Shown piece by piece: positions 1 to 8,734 of a stretch of 64,000 nucleotides of DNA. The stretch's first letter is position 1, and every line of letters starts with the position of its first letter. Origin of the DNA: Ignavibacteria bacterium (GTDB lineage Bacteria > Bacteroidota > Ignavibacteria > Kapaibacteriales > UBA961); NCBI GenBank assembly GCA_016720145.1, contig JADJXV010000004.1:310001-374000 (forward strand). Direction: 5' to 3'. A model generated the notes under the pieces. That model had not been told where the DNA came from. It made no database searches and saw nothing but the letters and a program-made list of their open reading frames with translations. Made by a program: the position numbers and the translations under genes.

Positions 1-105
1 ATCGCACACCACAGGATCAGGTACACACTGCGCCATTATTGATTTTGACAAACATATACTCAAGAGAAGTACAATTGCAAGTGCTATTATTTTGCTATTT
101 TTCAT
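1..105 (-). CDS. Secreted protein, N-terminal fragment (runs off window start)
   Basis: An ATG at 103-105 (minus strand) opens a 35-codon frame that continues past base 1. The visible residues are a basic start (MKNSK), a hydrophobic stretch and a small-residue cleavage region (SIMAQ), which is a standard Sec signal peptide. The mature part then begins with a Cys-containing segment (CVPDPVVCD). It is the third gene of a minus-strand run with the two upstream neighbours, which are also secreted, so it is probably co-transcribed with them. Function cannot be judged from this fragment. Confidence 0.6.
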   Translation of the reverse strand, partial: MKNSKIIALAIVLLLSICLSKSIMAQCVPDPVVCD

Positions 106-130
106 GATGGTATCTTTCAAAAAGTGGTAG

Positions 131-607
131 TTATTTCTGTAAAGTAAAAAGAGTTCTGGTGGTTTTCCCTGCTATGCTGACTGAGCAGATATACACACCC
201 GATGGAAGCAGCCCGGTTTCGATATTCCAAGAGTGCTGCCCCATATCGAACACACCCGATGCTACCGTTTGCAAACGACTTCCGGCAATATTCATCACTA
301 CCACTTCAACTATACCTTTTTCCTCAAGCTTTAGGGTAATCTTACCGTCCGATTTAATCGGGCTGGGAGTAATTGTTATGAATGTTGCAGGCGTTGTGAT
401 GTCCTTTTCTTCCAGAATTGATTTACCAACTTTTTGCCATGTAAAGCCACCATCTTGGCTCATCGATAGCGTACCGTCATTGTCCAAGAAAAAGTGCGGT
501 GGATGTTGTTTGTTATCCTGCCGAACAGTAATGGTTTCTTGTTTTGTCTGAGCTGACGCACTGAGTGCCGTCATGAACAGAGCAAATATAATTATTAGAT
601 TTTTCAT
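131..607 (-). CDS. Small secreted protein with T9SS type A sorting domain
   Basis: A protein of 158 aa. I start it at the ATG at 605-607, not at the upstream in-frame ATG, because it is preceded by AAAGGA at good spacing and opens directly with a signal peptide (MKNLIIIFALF...SASAQ). The mature N-terminal part (about 20-75) has a WQKVGKS-type segment like those in sensor-like secreted proteins. From about residue 80 there is a typical T9SS C-terminal domain: SPIKSDGKITLKL, an EVVVMNIAGSRL strand pair, then GVYICSVSIAGK and a basic end. In T9SS bacteria this domain directs export across the outer membrane. The function of the mature part is unknown. It lies 20 bp downstream of the Cys-rich gene. 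Confidence 0.75.
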   Translation of the reverse strand: MKNLIIIFALFMTALSASAQTKQETITVRQDNKQHPPHFFLDNDGTLSMSQDGGFTWQKVGKSILEEKDITTPATFITITPSPIKSDGKITLKLEEKGIVEVVVMNIAGSRLQTVASGVFDMGQHSWNIETGLLPSGVYICSVSIAGKTTRTLFTLQK

Positions 608-627
608 AGTATTATTCCTTTGGTTAT

Positions 628-1218
628 TTATTGACAAATGTTGACACATGTTGGTTCTCCACCTGGATCATTTACACAATCGGGTGTTGTAGGGAGTGGC
701 ATTAAAACAGGAGTACTTCCGGGCACACCACTCTGATATACTCTGCAGCAGCTTAATACAAAACATGCTTCTGCAACTTGATTGGGTGTTACAATTTTCC
801 AACAAGAAGGGAACCAAATATTGTAACCGCCTGTTGGAGAGACTGGACAGCCAAGATTTGGAACATAGTTAACAAATGAAAAAGCAATGCCTTGCACTAG
901 TTCTGCAAGAGTTGGCCAAGTGACAAAATAGCAACATTCTGTGTGTATTGCTTCGATTCTGTCAAAATAATAATCGCAATAGACATCAGTACCGTTTTGA
1001 GTGCATTTCTTCTGATAGTATCTAATCTTGAATAAGCAATCTCCATGTCGAATAACGAGATCAGTAGCTACAGACCATTGCTCACCTACGCAGTTTGGTA
1101 AAGTGCAAGGAGGCACAGTTTGAGCTGATGTTTTTTGCACATCTGCTGCAATAATCAGAGTGACTATACACAGCATAGCTAAAAAGTTGGGCAATGAAGC
1201 CCGCATAAATTGTTCCAT
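628..1218 (-). CDS. Cysteine-rich secreted protein, unknown function
   Basis: A protein of 196 aa with a signal peptide (hydrophobic core LAMLCIVTLIIAA, cleavage near TSAQT). The mature part is rich in Cys, with about 16 residues in spaced pairs such as PPCTLPNC, ECCYF, LSCCRVY and PTCVNIC, and in aromatic residues. Several disulfides and an extracytoplasmic location are likely. There is no sorting domain and I do not recognise the family. An alternative start is the Met at residue 5. It is the first gene of a minus-strand run of three secreted proteins. Confidence 0.6.
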   Translation of the reverse strand: MEQFMRASLPNFLAMLCIVTLIIAADVQKTSAQTVPPCTLPNCVGEQWSVATDLVIRHGDCLFKIRYYQKKCTQNGTDVYCDYYFDRIEAIHTECCYFVTWPTLAELVQGIAFSFVNYVPNLGCPVSPTGGYNIWFPSCWKIVTPNQVAEACFVLSCCRVYQSGVPGSTPVLMPLPTTPDCVNDPGGEPTCVNICQ

Positions 1219-1857
1219 GATTATCCTTAAAAAGGTAATTTTGTAGTGCTTGAGTAAGTCAAGTCATTAAATTAGTACTTACTCAGGCGAATGTTCCTCG
1301 CAGAATTCGCGTTCTGCGGGGTTCTTTTTTTTCTCTCGTAAGTGTATCGTTACTCTCTGCTTGATGATGAGAGAAATAGCAAGTTCAAGCAGGAGTGCTT
1401 TTTGTTTTGGAGTAGATAGAGTGCCTCATTTGAAAATGAATAAAGTTACTAATATATATTGAGATATTTAATTAAGTTTAGAATATTGATAGAGTTGAAT
1501 TTGTTGATCAATATCAAATAAAAGAGTGAAGTAAATGGGAAATTGTGATAGTATCAATCTTTTGAAGCTGTGACAAATGCTCCAATTTAAATTATAAGGC
1601 AATTTATGGGTCTCTGATAACCAAACCATGACAAAGTAGGGTCGTTTAGTTACATCGATTTTTTGCCTATTTTTGGGGTAAAATTGGGGTCAAAAAAAGT
1701 GACTTTGTAGGTTTGATGCGTGTTGGAGGGAAATTTAAATTTCACGAAAAGTGCCAAAAAAGGGGTCTGGAGTTACATTTTGGAAATTGGTGTCGAAAAT
1801 ATTTTTTACCGCTATTCCGGCATTCATGAGCGGAAGTAGAGAGAATATGGTGAATCT
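1219..1857. other. AT-rich intergenic region, 639 bp
   Basis: No convincing ORF. It separates the divergent secreted-protein run (minus) from the helical-repeat gene (plus), so it should contain both promoters. The only clear structure is the hairpin with a T-tract listed separately at 1296-1330. The rest is low-complexity AT-rich sequence. Confidence 0.6.
1296..1330 (+). terminator. Rho-independent terminator-like hairpin without an upstream plus-strand gene
   Basis: CGCAGAA (1299-1305) pairs with TTCTGCG (1312-1318) around a 6-nt loop. Flanking CC(T) and (G)GG add further pairs, and a T-rich run follows from 1322. It points to the plus strand, although no plus-strand gene lies upstream in the window. 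Confidence 0.5.
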
Positions 1858-3384
1858 ATGCTTATCGATCAGCTAAAAGCACTCGTACTGATAGTACAGA
1901 AAATTGGGATTGAAACCCTCGAGGACTTTTCAGTACCTCCCGGCAAAAAAGAATCGCTCATTATGCGTTTTTATCGCCTACTGCTGAGTGATGAGACTCC
2001 CGAGGATGAACGCGAGCTCGCTGAATTGCTCCTTGGCGATAAATATAGTAATGCGCATTATAAAGTACTGAAAAACCGAATCAAAAAACAGCTCTCTGCG
2101 ACAGTGCTGAATCTAAGTGTGAATACCGACACCTTCTCCGATTCCTTCAAAGCATGGTATGGGAATAGCCGTGAACTCATTGTAGCCGAAGTGCTTACCA
2201 AGCTCGGCAAGCAAACAGCCGGCATCGAAATCATTCAAGAAATTTACAAACAAGCCACATACTATCATCTCACCGATTTACAAATCCGTAGCCTAGACCA
2301 CCTGCGTTCACATTTTGCTCTCACTGGCGAAAAAAAGAAATATCGCGACACCAAAGCACTGCTGAGCCACTCATTAGCGGTGCGTCAGGCAGAAATCGAT
2401 GCTGTCAGTCACTACGAAGATGTAGCCATCCTCTACGCTAATAAACATTCCGAACGTCCGGAAAATTTACCCTTTGCTCGTGAGAAATTACGCCTCATTC
2501 GCATATTATTTGATCAATATGACAGCTTCAAAATCAAAGATCGCTATTGGGCTCTCGCCTCGCTTATTGGGCAAATTGACCTTAATTACGACACGGTTAT
2601 GGAGGCAACGGACGAAGCTATTACCTATCTTAAGGAGCATCCTCACCTCGTCAGCAAGAATATGCTCGGACTCTATCTGTCCGAAAAAGTATTAATCTGT
2701 TTCTCCCACCGGAAGTATGAAGAGGCGCGAGTAGCCATTGAAGAGTGTAAGCTTGCAACATCCCCAAATACAAGTAGATGGCTGAGCCTTAAAATGACGG
2801 AAACTCTGCTCAATCTACACACCGACCATGAACGTGAGGCATGGGAAATTGTGCGTCATGTTAAAAGCACTCTCAAGGAATCCTCGGGTGGAATGGTACG
2901 CTATGGTCAGGAATGGAAAATCCTTGAAGGATATTGTTATTACGCGCGAATGACAACGATACTGCGTCCAAGTGAAGACGAAATAACGGCATTACCTGAC
3001 CCGGTTCGAGTGTTTGCCGGAGGATTTTTAGAATTCTTTGATGATAAAGAAGGTGCTAATCTATCGATGCTTTTGTGCCATATTCTCCTTATATCACTTT
3101 CAGAAGAATCGAAAACAGACTTCTCGAATAAAATAGCCCTCCTCGACCGGTATCGCCTCCGAAATTTAAAAAATAAGCAATCACAACGCGGCGCGTACTT
3201 CATCGAACTCCTCAGAGCAATGGTTCGAGCCGATTATAACCAAGCCACCACCAATCGCCTCGCCAAGCCCATCCTCGCTAAAATGCAAAACTTCACTATC
3301 TGTGAGAATTACGAAATACTTCCGTTTGAAAAGACATGGCACCGCCTCGTCGAGCGAATGACAGTGAAAACAATACGAACGTAA
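1858..3384 (+). CDS. Helical-repeat (TPR-like) cytoplasmic protein, unknown function
   Basis: A protein of 508 aa with no signal peptide or membrane segment. The whole length is predicted-helical in character, with regularly spaced amphipathic segments (for example IIQEIYKQATYYHLTDLQIRSLDHLRS split over about 125-160, and repeated ALxxLL/AREKLRLI-type stretches), as in TPR or other alpha-solenoid proteins. No catalytic motif is visible. An overlapping ATG at 1847 is in another frame, so 1858 is the best start. The downstream 390 bp is repeat-filled, so it is probably a single-gene unit. Function not recognised. Confidence 0.6.
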   Translation: MLIDQLKALVLIVQKIGIETLEDFSVPPGKKESLIMRFYRLLLSDETPEDERELAELLLGDKYSNAHYKVLKNRIKKQLSATVLNLSVNTDTFSDSFKAWYGNSRELIVAEVLTKLGKQTAGIEIIQEIYKQATYYHLTDLQIRSLDHLRSHFALTGEKKKYRDTKALLSHSLAVRQAEIDAVSHYEDVAILYANKHSERPENLPFAREKLRLIRILFDQYDSFKIKDRYWALASLIGQIDLNYDTVMEATDEAITYLKEHPHLVSKNMLGLYLSEKVLICFSHRKYEEARVAIEECKLATSPNTSRWLSLKMTETLLNLHTDHEREAWEIVRHVKSTLKESSGGMVRYGQEWKILEGYCYYARMTTILRPSEDEITALPDPVRVFAGGFLEFFDDKEGANLSMLLCHILLISLSEESKTDFSNKIALLDRYRLRNLKNKQSQRGAYFIELLRAMVRADYNQATTNRLAKPILAKMQNFTICENYEILPFEKTWHRLVERMTVKTIRT

Positions 3385-3478
3385 TAGACGACTATTTGCA
3401 GATATGAGACTCTATTTATTTCCGGAGTTGTATGATGAAGGTATAGAGTTCCCGCATTAAAATATCAAAGGATTGATT

Positions 3479-3647
3479 AGCTCCGTAGGTGCGACCTGTT
3501 TGTAGGTAATGAGGTTCAAAATTTGTTATTAGCTCCGTAGGTTCGACATGCTTGCGCAATAAACAGGTCGCACCGCTGGTGCTACGATTGTTCTTTTGGG
3601 TCTAATCGCTACATACAGGTCGCCCCTATAGGGCTAAAGCTACGAAA
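3479..3647. repeat. Cluster of short direct and inverted repeats (AGCTCCGTAGGT / ACAGGTCGC family)
   Basis: Two direct copies beginning AGCTCCGTAGGT (3479 and 3531) are followed by inverted partners with AACAGGTCGCACC...GCTACGA (3561-3587) and ATACAGGTCGCCCC...GCTACGA (3612-3646). The unit can fold back on itself. Such GTAGGNGCGACCTG palindromes are widespread intergenic repeats in environmental bacteria. No gene is seen in 3385-3777. Confidence 0.6.
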
Positions 3648-3777
3648 TCTTCGTTCAGCCATTTTGATGCAGAAACCTAATTGGAAAATCCCGAACGCCG
3701 CACACCCCGATTATTTTCGTATTTTCGCGCTGCAATTCTTATAATTCCCTTGATTTTTCATTCGTCTGTGATTCGAT

Positions 3778-4377
3778 ATGTCTATTCTTCCTATCTACTT
3801 ATATAATCATCCTGTATTAAAAAAGAAAACCGAACCCATTCGTGAAATGACTGGCGATCTCCGCACGTTCATCGATAGTATGTTTCAGACGATGCATGAG
3901 GCAGACGGTATCGGACTCGCCGCCAATCAGGTCGGTGCGTCGATTTCACTTACTGTCATTGACGTTTCGCAGGCGGGCGATGAAGACGAGGATGATATCA
4001 TCATGCCTGCGCCGCTTGCACTCATTAATCCGGTGATTCAGTATTATTCTGATGAGGAAATTGACTTTGAGGAGGGATGTCTTTCCTTGCCTCATTTCAG
4101 GGACAAAGTCATGCGTCCGGATGCAGTGCAAGTGAAGTATTTTGATATAGATATGAAAGAGCATACCATCGAGGCAGATGGTATTTTTGCACGTGTTCTC
4201 CAACATGAAATTGACCATTTAAATGGAATTTATTTCTTCGAGCGCCTCTCCTCGCTACGGCGGACACTCTCCAATAAGAAACTAAAGCGTATTGTGCGGG
4301 GTGACATTTCTCCGCATTATTCCATCATAGATGCGGACGGTAAACGAATCGATTATATTCCAGAGGACGATGAATGA
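3778..4377 (+). CDS. def: Peptide deformylase
   Basis: A protein of 199 aa that removes the N-formyl group from nascent proteins. All three family motifs are visible: GIGLAANQVG (about 46-55), EEGCLSLP (about 100-107, Cys metal ligand) and HEIDHLNGIYF (about 142-152, the HExxH-type zinc/iron site with catalytic Glu). Length is normal for Bacteroidota-type enzymes, with a slightly long C-terminal acidic tail. The stop overlaps the start of the next gene (ATGA at 4374-4377), which indicates translational coupling with the epimerase. Confidence 0.95.
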   Translation: MSILPIYLYNHPVLKKKTEPIREMTGDLRTFIDSMFQTMHEADGIGLAANQVGASISLTVIDVSQAGDEDEDDIIMPAPLALINPVIQYYSDEEIDFEEGCLSLPHFRDKVMRPDAVQVKYFDIDMKEHTIEADGIFARVLQHEIDHLNGIYFFERLSSLRRTLSNKKLKRIVRGDISPHYSIIDADGKRIDYIPEDDE

Positions 4378-5360
4378 AAGCTCTCATCACCGGCGCAACC
4401 GGTTTTATCGGAAGTCATGTAGCAGATTTATTACTTGATCGGGGTTATGATGTACGCGCAATTGCTAGAAAAACAAGTAACTTGCGCTGGCTCTCAGGTA
4501 AGAATATCGAGATAATCGACGGTAGTATCAGCAATCCCGCCTCACTCCAAAAAGCAATGGAAGATGTGGAAATTGTCTTTCATGTAGCAGGGCTCACAGC
4601 TGCCCGCAATGCCGAAGAATTCATGCGCGGCAATCGCGACGGCACTCGAAATATGCTCGAAGCTGCTTATAAATATGCACCTAATATCAAACGTTTTCTT
4701 CATGTTAGTTCACTTGCTGCTGTCCGACCTGCCACGTCGCTCGATGCGCCGGTCGATGAGACGACGCCATCTGCGCCGATTACAAGTTATGGCATTTCAA
4801 AGAAAGCGGCTGAAGATGAGGTGAATAATTTTGCCGGGAAATTGCCGATTACCATCGTTCGCCCGCCGGCTGTTTATGGTCCGCGCGAGTCGGCGATACT
4901 CGATTTTTTCAAAACGGTGAAGAGTGGATTCGTGCCACATATAGGGTTCGATGAAAAACACGTCAGTCTGGTCAATGGTCTCGACCTCTCGCGGGGTATT
5001 ATCGAAGCAGCCGAGTCTTCAAATACAATTGGCGAGACGTATTTTATATCGAGTGATGAATTTTATACGTGGGAACAAATCGGCAAAGTCACAGCCGCAG
5101 CATTTGGCAAAAGCCGCGTGTTTCCGCTACGATTACCACATTTTCTCGTTTTTGGTGTGGCAGGAATGTCTGAATTCTTCGGTCGATTTGCAAAAAATCC
5201 ACCGGTGTTGGATTTCGAAAAAGGACGTGATATCACTCAGCGATACTGGATATGTTCGACCGAAAAAGCCAAGCGTGACTTCGGCTACCGACATCAAATT
5301 TCCATCGAAGACGGCATCCGCCAAACTGTCGAATGGTACAAAGAACACAAGTGGTTATGA
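4374..5360 (+). CDS. NAD-dependent epimerase/dehydratase family protein
   Basis: A protein of 328 aa of the extended short-chain dehydrogenase/reductase superfamily. It begins with the Rossmann dinucleotide motif GATGFIGSH (residues 6-14), has FHVAGLTA at about 67, and the catalytic YGISK (Tyr-x3-Lys) at about 138-142 with a preceding Ser region (HVSSLAAV). RPPAVYGPRE is the substrate-side motif seen in sugar-nucleotide epimerases, dihydroflavonol reductases and 3-beta-HSD-like proteins. The substrate cannot be assigned. It overlaps def upstream and lptC downstream by ATGA, so the three genes form one operon. Confidence 0.85.
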   Translation: MKALITGATGFIGSHVADLLLDRGYDVRAIARKTSNLRWLSGKNIEIIDGSISNPASLQKAMEDVEIVFHVAGLTAARNAEEFMRGNRDGTRNMLEAAYKYAPNIKRFLHVSSLAAVRPATSLDAPVDETTPSAPITSYGISKKAAEDEVNNFAGKLPITIVRPPAVYGPRESAILDFFKTVKSGFVPHIGFDEKHVSLVNGLDLSRGIIEAAESSNTIGETYFISSDEFYTWEQIGKVTAAAFGKSRVFPLRLPHFLVFGVAGMSEFFGRFAKNPPVLDFEKGRDITQRYWICSTEKAKRDFGYRHQISIEDGIRQTVEWYKEHKWL

Positions 5361-5887
5361 AAAAAATCATTTTCATTTTCTGCGTAATTACCGCCGCATG
5401 TCAACAGGAAAGTAATATTCCCCAACAAAAGCTCGCCCTCGAAAATATGCAGCAAATGCCTAACCACACAAGCTGGAATTTCTCGATGGTATTCATGGAT
5501 TCTTCTCGTACCAAGACCAAGCTCTCAGCTAAGCTCGCCCGCGTCTATGAGCAACGCCAAGAAACCCTCCTCGACACAAACGTCGTCGTCGAATTTATGA
5601 ATGAAAATTCAAAACGGGTTGCAATCCTCACCGCAGACAGCGCGAAAGTCGATGACAAAACGCGGAATATGTTCGCCTACGGCAAAGTCAAAGTCGTCTC
5701 CGATAGCACCCACACCACCATGACCACCACGCTCCTCATGTGGAACAACCAAACCCAAAAGCTCACCACCACCGAAAAAGTACACATTGTCTCACCAAGT
5801 GAAGTCATCGACGGCACCGGCATGGAATCTGACCAATATTTGAAGAATTATAAGATATTCAAGGTAAGCGGGATTAAGAATCCGTGA
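5357..5887 (+). CDS. lptC: LPS export ABC transporter periplasmic protein LptC
   Basis: A protein of 176 aa. The start is the ATG at 5357, which overlaps the epimerase stop (ATGA). It opens with a short hydrophobic segment ending in a lipobox-like ITAAC (Cys at about 14), so it may be lipid-anchored. The body matches the LptC/OstA-like beta-jellyroll: FSMVFMDSSRTKTKLSAKLARVYE, DTNVVVEFMNE, ILTADSAKVDDKTRNMFAYGKV and LTTEKVHIVSPSEVIDGTGME, which is the LptC strand pattern. LptC passes lipopolysaccharide from the LptBFG exporter to LptA. The other lpt genes are not in the window. Confidence 0.75.
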   Translation: MKKIIFIFCVITAACQQESNIPQQKLALENMQQMPNHTSWNFSMVFMDSSRTKTKLSAKLARVYEQRQETLLDTNVVVEFMNENSKRVAILTADSAKVDDKTRNMFAYGKVKVVSDSTHTTMTTTLLMWNNQTQKLTTTEKVHIVSPSEVIDGTGMESDQYLKNYKIFKVSGIKNP

Positions 5888-6150
5888 GTCGGGGAGTGGT
5901 AAGTCTGTAAGTCAGTAAGTCGTAAGTCGTAAGTCAGTAAGTCGTAAGTCAGTAAGTCGTAAGTCGTAAGTTGGTAAGTAGTAAGTTGGTAAGTAGTAAG
6001 TTGGTAAGTCTTTACGATAAAATTTCTTTAGCCCATTAGTCCTTTTTATTTTAGTCCTTTTAAGCGTTTTTTAGTCCATTTAGTCCATTTAGTCCATTTA
6101 GTCCATTTAGTCCATTTAGTGCATTTAGTCCTTTTAGTCCTTTACTCAAA
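5888..6150. repeat. Tandem repeats: GTAAGTC units then TTTAGTCCA units
   Basis: From about 5897 to 6011 there are irregular tandem units GTAAGTC(A/G/T), such as AGTCGTAAGTCAGTAAGTCG. From about 6030 to 6145 a second array of 9-10 nt units (TTTAGTCCA) repeats about ten times. Neither has spacers, so this is not a CRISPR. The same GTAAGTC family recurs at 27123, 29653 and 58805. Confidence 0.8.
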
Positions 6151-6176
6151 GGTCATATAAAATTAATAATATATAG

Positions 6177-6196
6177 CTCATGATTTCAATCATGGG
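6177..6196. repeat. Small palindromic repeat (CATGATT...AATCATG)
   Basis: CTCATGATTTCAATCATGGG folds into a short hairpin. It is almost identical to the palindrome at 30067-30086, so it is a dispersed intergenic element. Otherwise 6151-6337 is AT-rich and carries the upstream region of the next gene. Confidence 0.5.
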
Positions 6197-6337
6197 ATTG
6201 ATTGCAATAGGGATCAATTTTTTTTTATCGATTTTCTCTTTTGTGATTTCATAAATTATCCTCATTGTAAGTCTTGTTTACAGATGGGGAAAATGCAGGC
6301 TAACTTATTATTCCTTCAATAATACTTTCTTATTCGA

Positions 6338-7321
6338 ATGAAAAAACTATTACTAATTATCGCTATCATTGTACTTCTTCTTGGATGTTTTGTTTTTTGG
6401 AAAAATTATACACTCCAAAAAGGAATTGCAAAAGCAAATTTTGAATTTGAAAAATATTCACCTCCAAAGATTTCTACCCTTGGATCTGTCAATAATGTAT
6501 CAATTACTCCACTAATTGATTGGCATGCAGAATCGTCGGACTTCAAAACCGAAGCCGGCGTCAGCTATTTGATTAAAGCTGATAATCATACAATCCTCTT
6601 TGATCTTGGCTACAACCCGGATAATCAAGATCCATCACCATTGCAGCACAACATGAGCAAGCTCGGTGTAACTATCAAAGATATAGATATGATAGTCATA
6701 TCCCACAATCACTTTGATCATGTAGGTGGCAAAAAATGGATGGATGCAAATACATTTTCTATAGGTGTTACTCAGTCTGATTTAGGTTTTAAAAAAATAT
6801 ATACACCTATAGATATGACCTATCCGGGACAAAAGCCGATTACGACACAAATTCCACAAATATTGGACACGGGAATAGCGACAATTGGCACGATACCGGC
6901 TGAACTCATCATCGGTAAAATTGACGAACAGGCACTGGCAATTAACATAAAAGGCAAGGGGTTGCTGTTGGTGGTCGGCTGTAGTCATCAGACAATCCCA
7001 AAGATTATCAAGCGAACCCAAGAGCTTTTCTCAGAACCAATTTATGGAATTATCGGTGGCCTGCATTTTCCAATTCCGGAAGGTAGGTTGAAGCTAGTTG
7101 GTGGTCTCCTCGATGCGCCGAGGTTAGGATCAGGCAATGGACCATTTGACCCACTGACTCAGAAAGATGTTGATAGCACTATAAAAATGCTGAAAGCATT
7201 GAATATCCAATTAATTGGTGTCGGAGGACACGACAGCAGTGATGAAATAATCGAACAATTCAAGAATGAATTTGGGAAGGCATATCGGTATATTAAAGTC
7301 GGTAAGAAAATAGATATTTGA
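6338..7321 (+). CDS. Membrane-anchored metallo-beta-lactamase-fold hydrolase (COG1237-like)
   Basis: A protein of 327 aa. It opens with an N-terminal membrane segment (LLLIIAIIVLLLGCFVFW, residues 4-21; the Cys could be a lipobox). The MBL fold follows: TILFDLGYNP, then the metal-binding SHNHFDHVGG (HxHxDH, about 126-135), VVGCSHQ (about 212-218), IIGGLHFP (about 238) and VGGHDSS near the end. This order resembles the COG1237 group, related to dihydropterin-ribofuranosyl-aminobenzene phosphate synthase. The substrate is unknown. It stands alone and ends at a strong bidirectional terminator. Confidence 0.8.
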   Translation: MKKLLLIIAIIVLLLGCFVFWKNYTLQKGIAKANFEFEKYSPPKISTLGSVNNVSITPLIDWHAESSDFKTEAGVSYLIKADNHTILFDLGYNPDNQDPSPLQHNMSKLGVTIKDIDMIVISHNHFDHVGGKKWMDANTFSIGVTQSDLGFKKIYTPIDMTYPGQKPITTQIPQILDTGIATIGTIPAELIIGKIDEQALAINIKGKGLLLVVGCSHQTIPKIIKRTQELFSEPIYGIIGGLHFPIPEGRLKLVGGLLDAPRLGSGNGPFDPLTQKDVDSTIKMLKALNIQLIGVGGHDSSDEIIEQFKNEFGKAYRYIKVGKKIDI

Positions 7322-7363
7322 CAGGAATTGTTGCCTGAATTTAAGAGTCAATTCTACAAAAAA

Positions 7364-7397
7364 AGACCTGACAGGTTTTCTTCAACCTGTCAGGTCT
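7364..7397. terminator. Bidirectional Rho-independent terminator
   Basis: A 14-bp perfect stem (AGACCTGACAGGTT at 7364-7377 with its complement at 7384-7397), loop TTCTTC. A-runs on the left give a U-tract for the minus strand and ATCTTATTTT follows on the plus strand. It sits between the convergent MBL and CNNM-type genes and can stop both. Confidence 0.85.
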
Positions 7398-7416
7398 ATC
7401 TTATTTTGCAGTATAT

Positions 7417-8727
7417 CTATTCTACATCCTCTTCCAGGTCTTCGTCAGCAAGCTTGAGCTTGACAGATTCGACGCTGCGCTTGGAACGTTGGGTGATTGT
7501 ACAATCGTAGCCATCTGCGCGGATGACTTCGTTGAGTTCAGGGATTCTGCCGGCAGTATGATTAATCCAACCTCCAATTGTCTCGTACTCTTCGGCTTCG
7601 GGGAGCGGACGGGGAAGATGTTCGTTGACATCTGCAATGGGAGCGCTGGCGCGCACGAACCATTCTTCACCACGTTTTTCGACAATCGAGACTTCATCAT
7701 CGTATTCATCTTGGATCTCACCGACTAATTCTTCCATTATATCTTCGAGCGACACAATACCTGCTGTGCCGCCAAATTCATCGAGAGCCACAGCGAGATG
7801 AGCGCGTCGCTTTTGCATTTCGCGCAGTAAGCTGCTGATTTTCTCTGTTTCCTGTACAAAAAATGCAGGGCGAAGCACATCTTGCAGAATGATTAAATCA
7901 GGATGATTCATCATCGTTAAGAGATCTTTTGCATAGACGACACCGACGATATGGTCAATCGTTTGCCGATAGACCGGCATGCGGGAGTATCCCTCTTCCA
8001 TTACTTTTTCGATGATGGAATTACCTCGCATAGAGATTTCAAGTCCGATGATTTTACGGCGCGGTACCATGATTTGATTGGCAGTTGTTTCACGGAATTC
8101 AAAGACATTTTCTATTAATTCATGTTCGGCACTTTCTAAGATACCGGTCTTCGAACCTTCCTCCAACAAATAGCGCAATTCCGCAGCGCTGTGGAGTTCG
8201 CCCTCACGGTCAATTTTCAAACCTGCTAATTTTAAAAGGTAGTTAGCAATGGAATTCAAACTCCAAATAAATGGTTTAAACAATAAATAAAACGCGCGTA
8301 GAGGCAACGCCACGGCCAAAGCAACAGATTCTGAATATTGAATTGCGATTGATTTAGGTGCGAGCTCGCCGAGAATGATATGGAAAGTTGATATCAATAA
8401 AAAAGCAATGACAAATGAAATCTGATGAGTCAATGTTTCTGAAAAATGGATACCAAGATTGGTAAAACCTGACGAAATCATGTCAGCAATGAAAGGTTCG
8501 CCCACCCATCCAAGCCCCAAGCTTGCAAGTGTAATACCAAGTTGTGTAGCGGAGAGGTAGGAATCTAAATGTTCAATTACATGTTTGGCGGCGATTGCGA
8601 GCGTGTTACCGGAACGTGCAAGCATTTCAATCTGCGAAAGCCGCACTTTAACGATAGCAAATTCCGCAGCGACGAAAAATCCGTTGAGTAATACAAGAAA
8701 TAAGGTAAAGAGAATATTTAAAATCAT
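7417..8727 (-). CDS. CNNM/CorC (HlyC) family transmembrane CBS-domain protein
   Basis: A protein of 436 aa of the hemolysin/CNNM family, an inner-membrane protein linked to Mg2+/Co2+ homeostasis. Residues 1-190 form the DUF21 membrane domain, with hydrophobic segments (ILNILFTLFLVLLNGFFVAAEFAIVKV, split by polar turns) and the family signature SLGLGWVGEPF. The CBS pair is at about 205-335 (MVPRRKIIGLE...GYSRMPVY; DEFGGTAGIVSLEDIMEELVGEI). The C-terminal CorC/HlyC domain is at about 345-425 (PIADVNEHL...YETIGGWI...GRIPE). Length is normal. recO lies 7 bp upstream on the same strand, so the two are probably co-transcribed. Confidence 0.9.
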   Translation of the reverse strand: MILNILFTLFLVLLNGFFVAAEFAIVKVRLSQIEMLARSGNTLAIAAKHVIEHLDSYLSATQLGITLASLGLGWVGEPFIADMISSGFTNLGIHFSETLTHQISFVIAFLLISTFHIILGELAPKSIAIQYSESVALAVALPLRAFYLLFKPFIWSLNSIANYLLKLAGLKIDREGELHSAAELRYLLEEGSKTGILESAEHELIENVFEFRETTANQIMVPRRKIIGLEISMRGNSIIEKVMEEGYSRMPVYRQTIDHIVGVVYAKDLLTMMNHPDLIILQDVLRPAFFVQETEKISSLLREMQKRRAHLAVALDEFGGTAGIVSLEDIMEELVGEIQDEYDDEVSIVEKRGEEWFVRASAPIADVNEHLPRPLPEAEEYETIGGWINHTAGRIPELNEVIRADGYDCTITQRSKRSVESVKLKLADEDLEEDVE

Positions 8728-8734
8728 GCAATAA

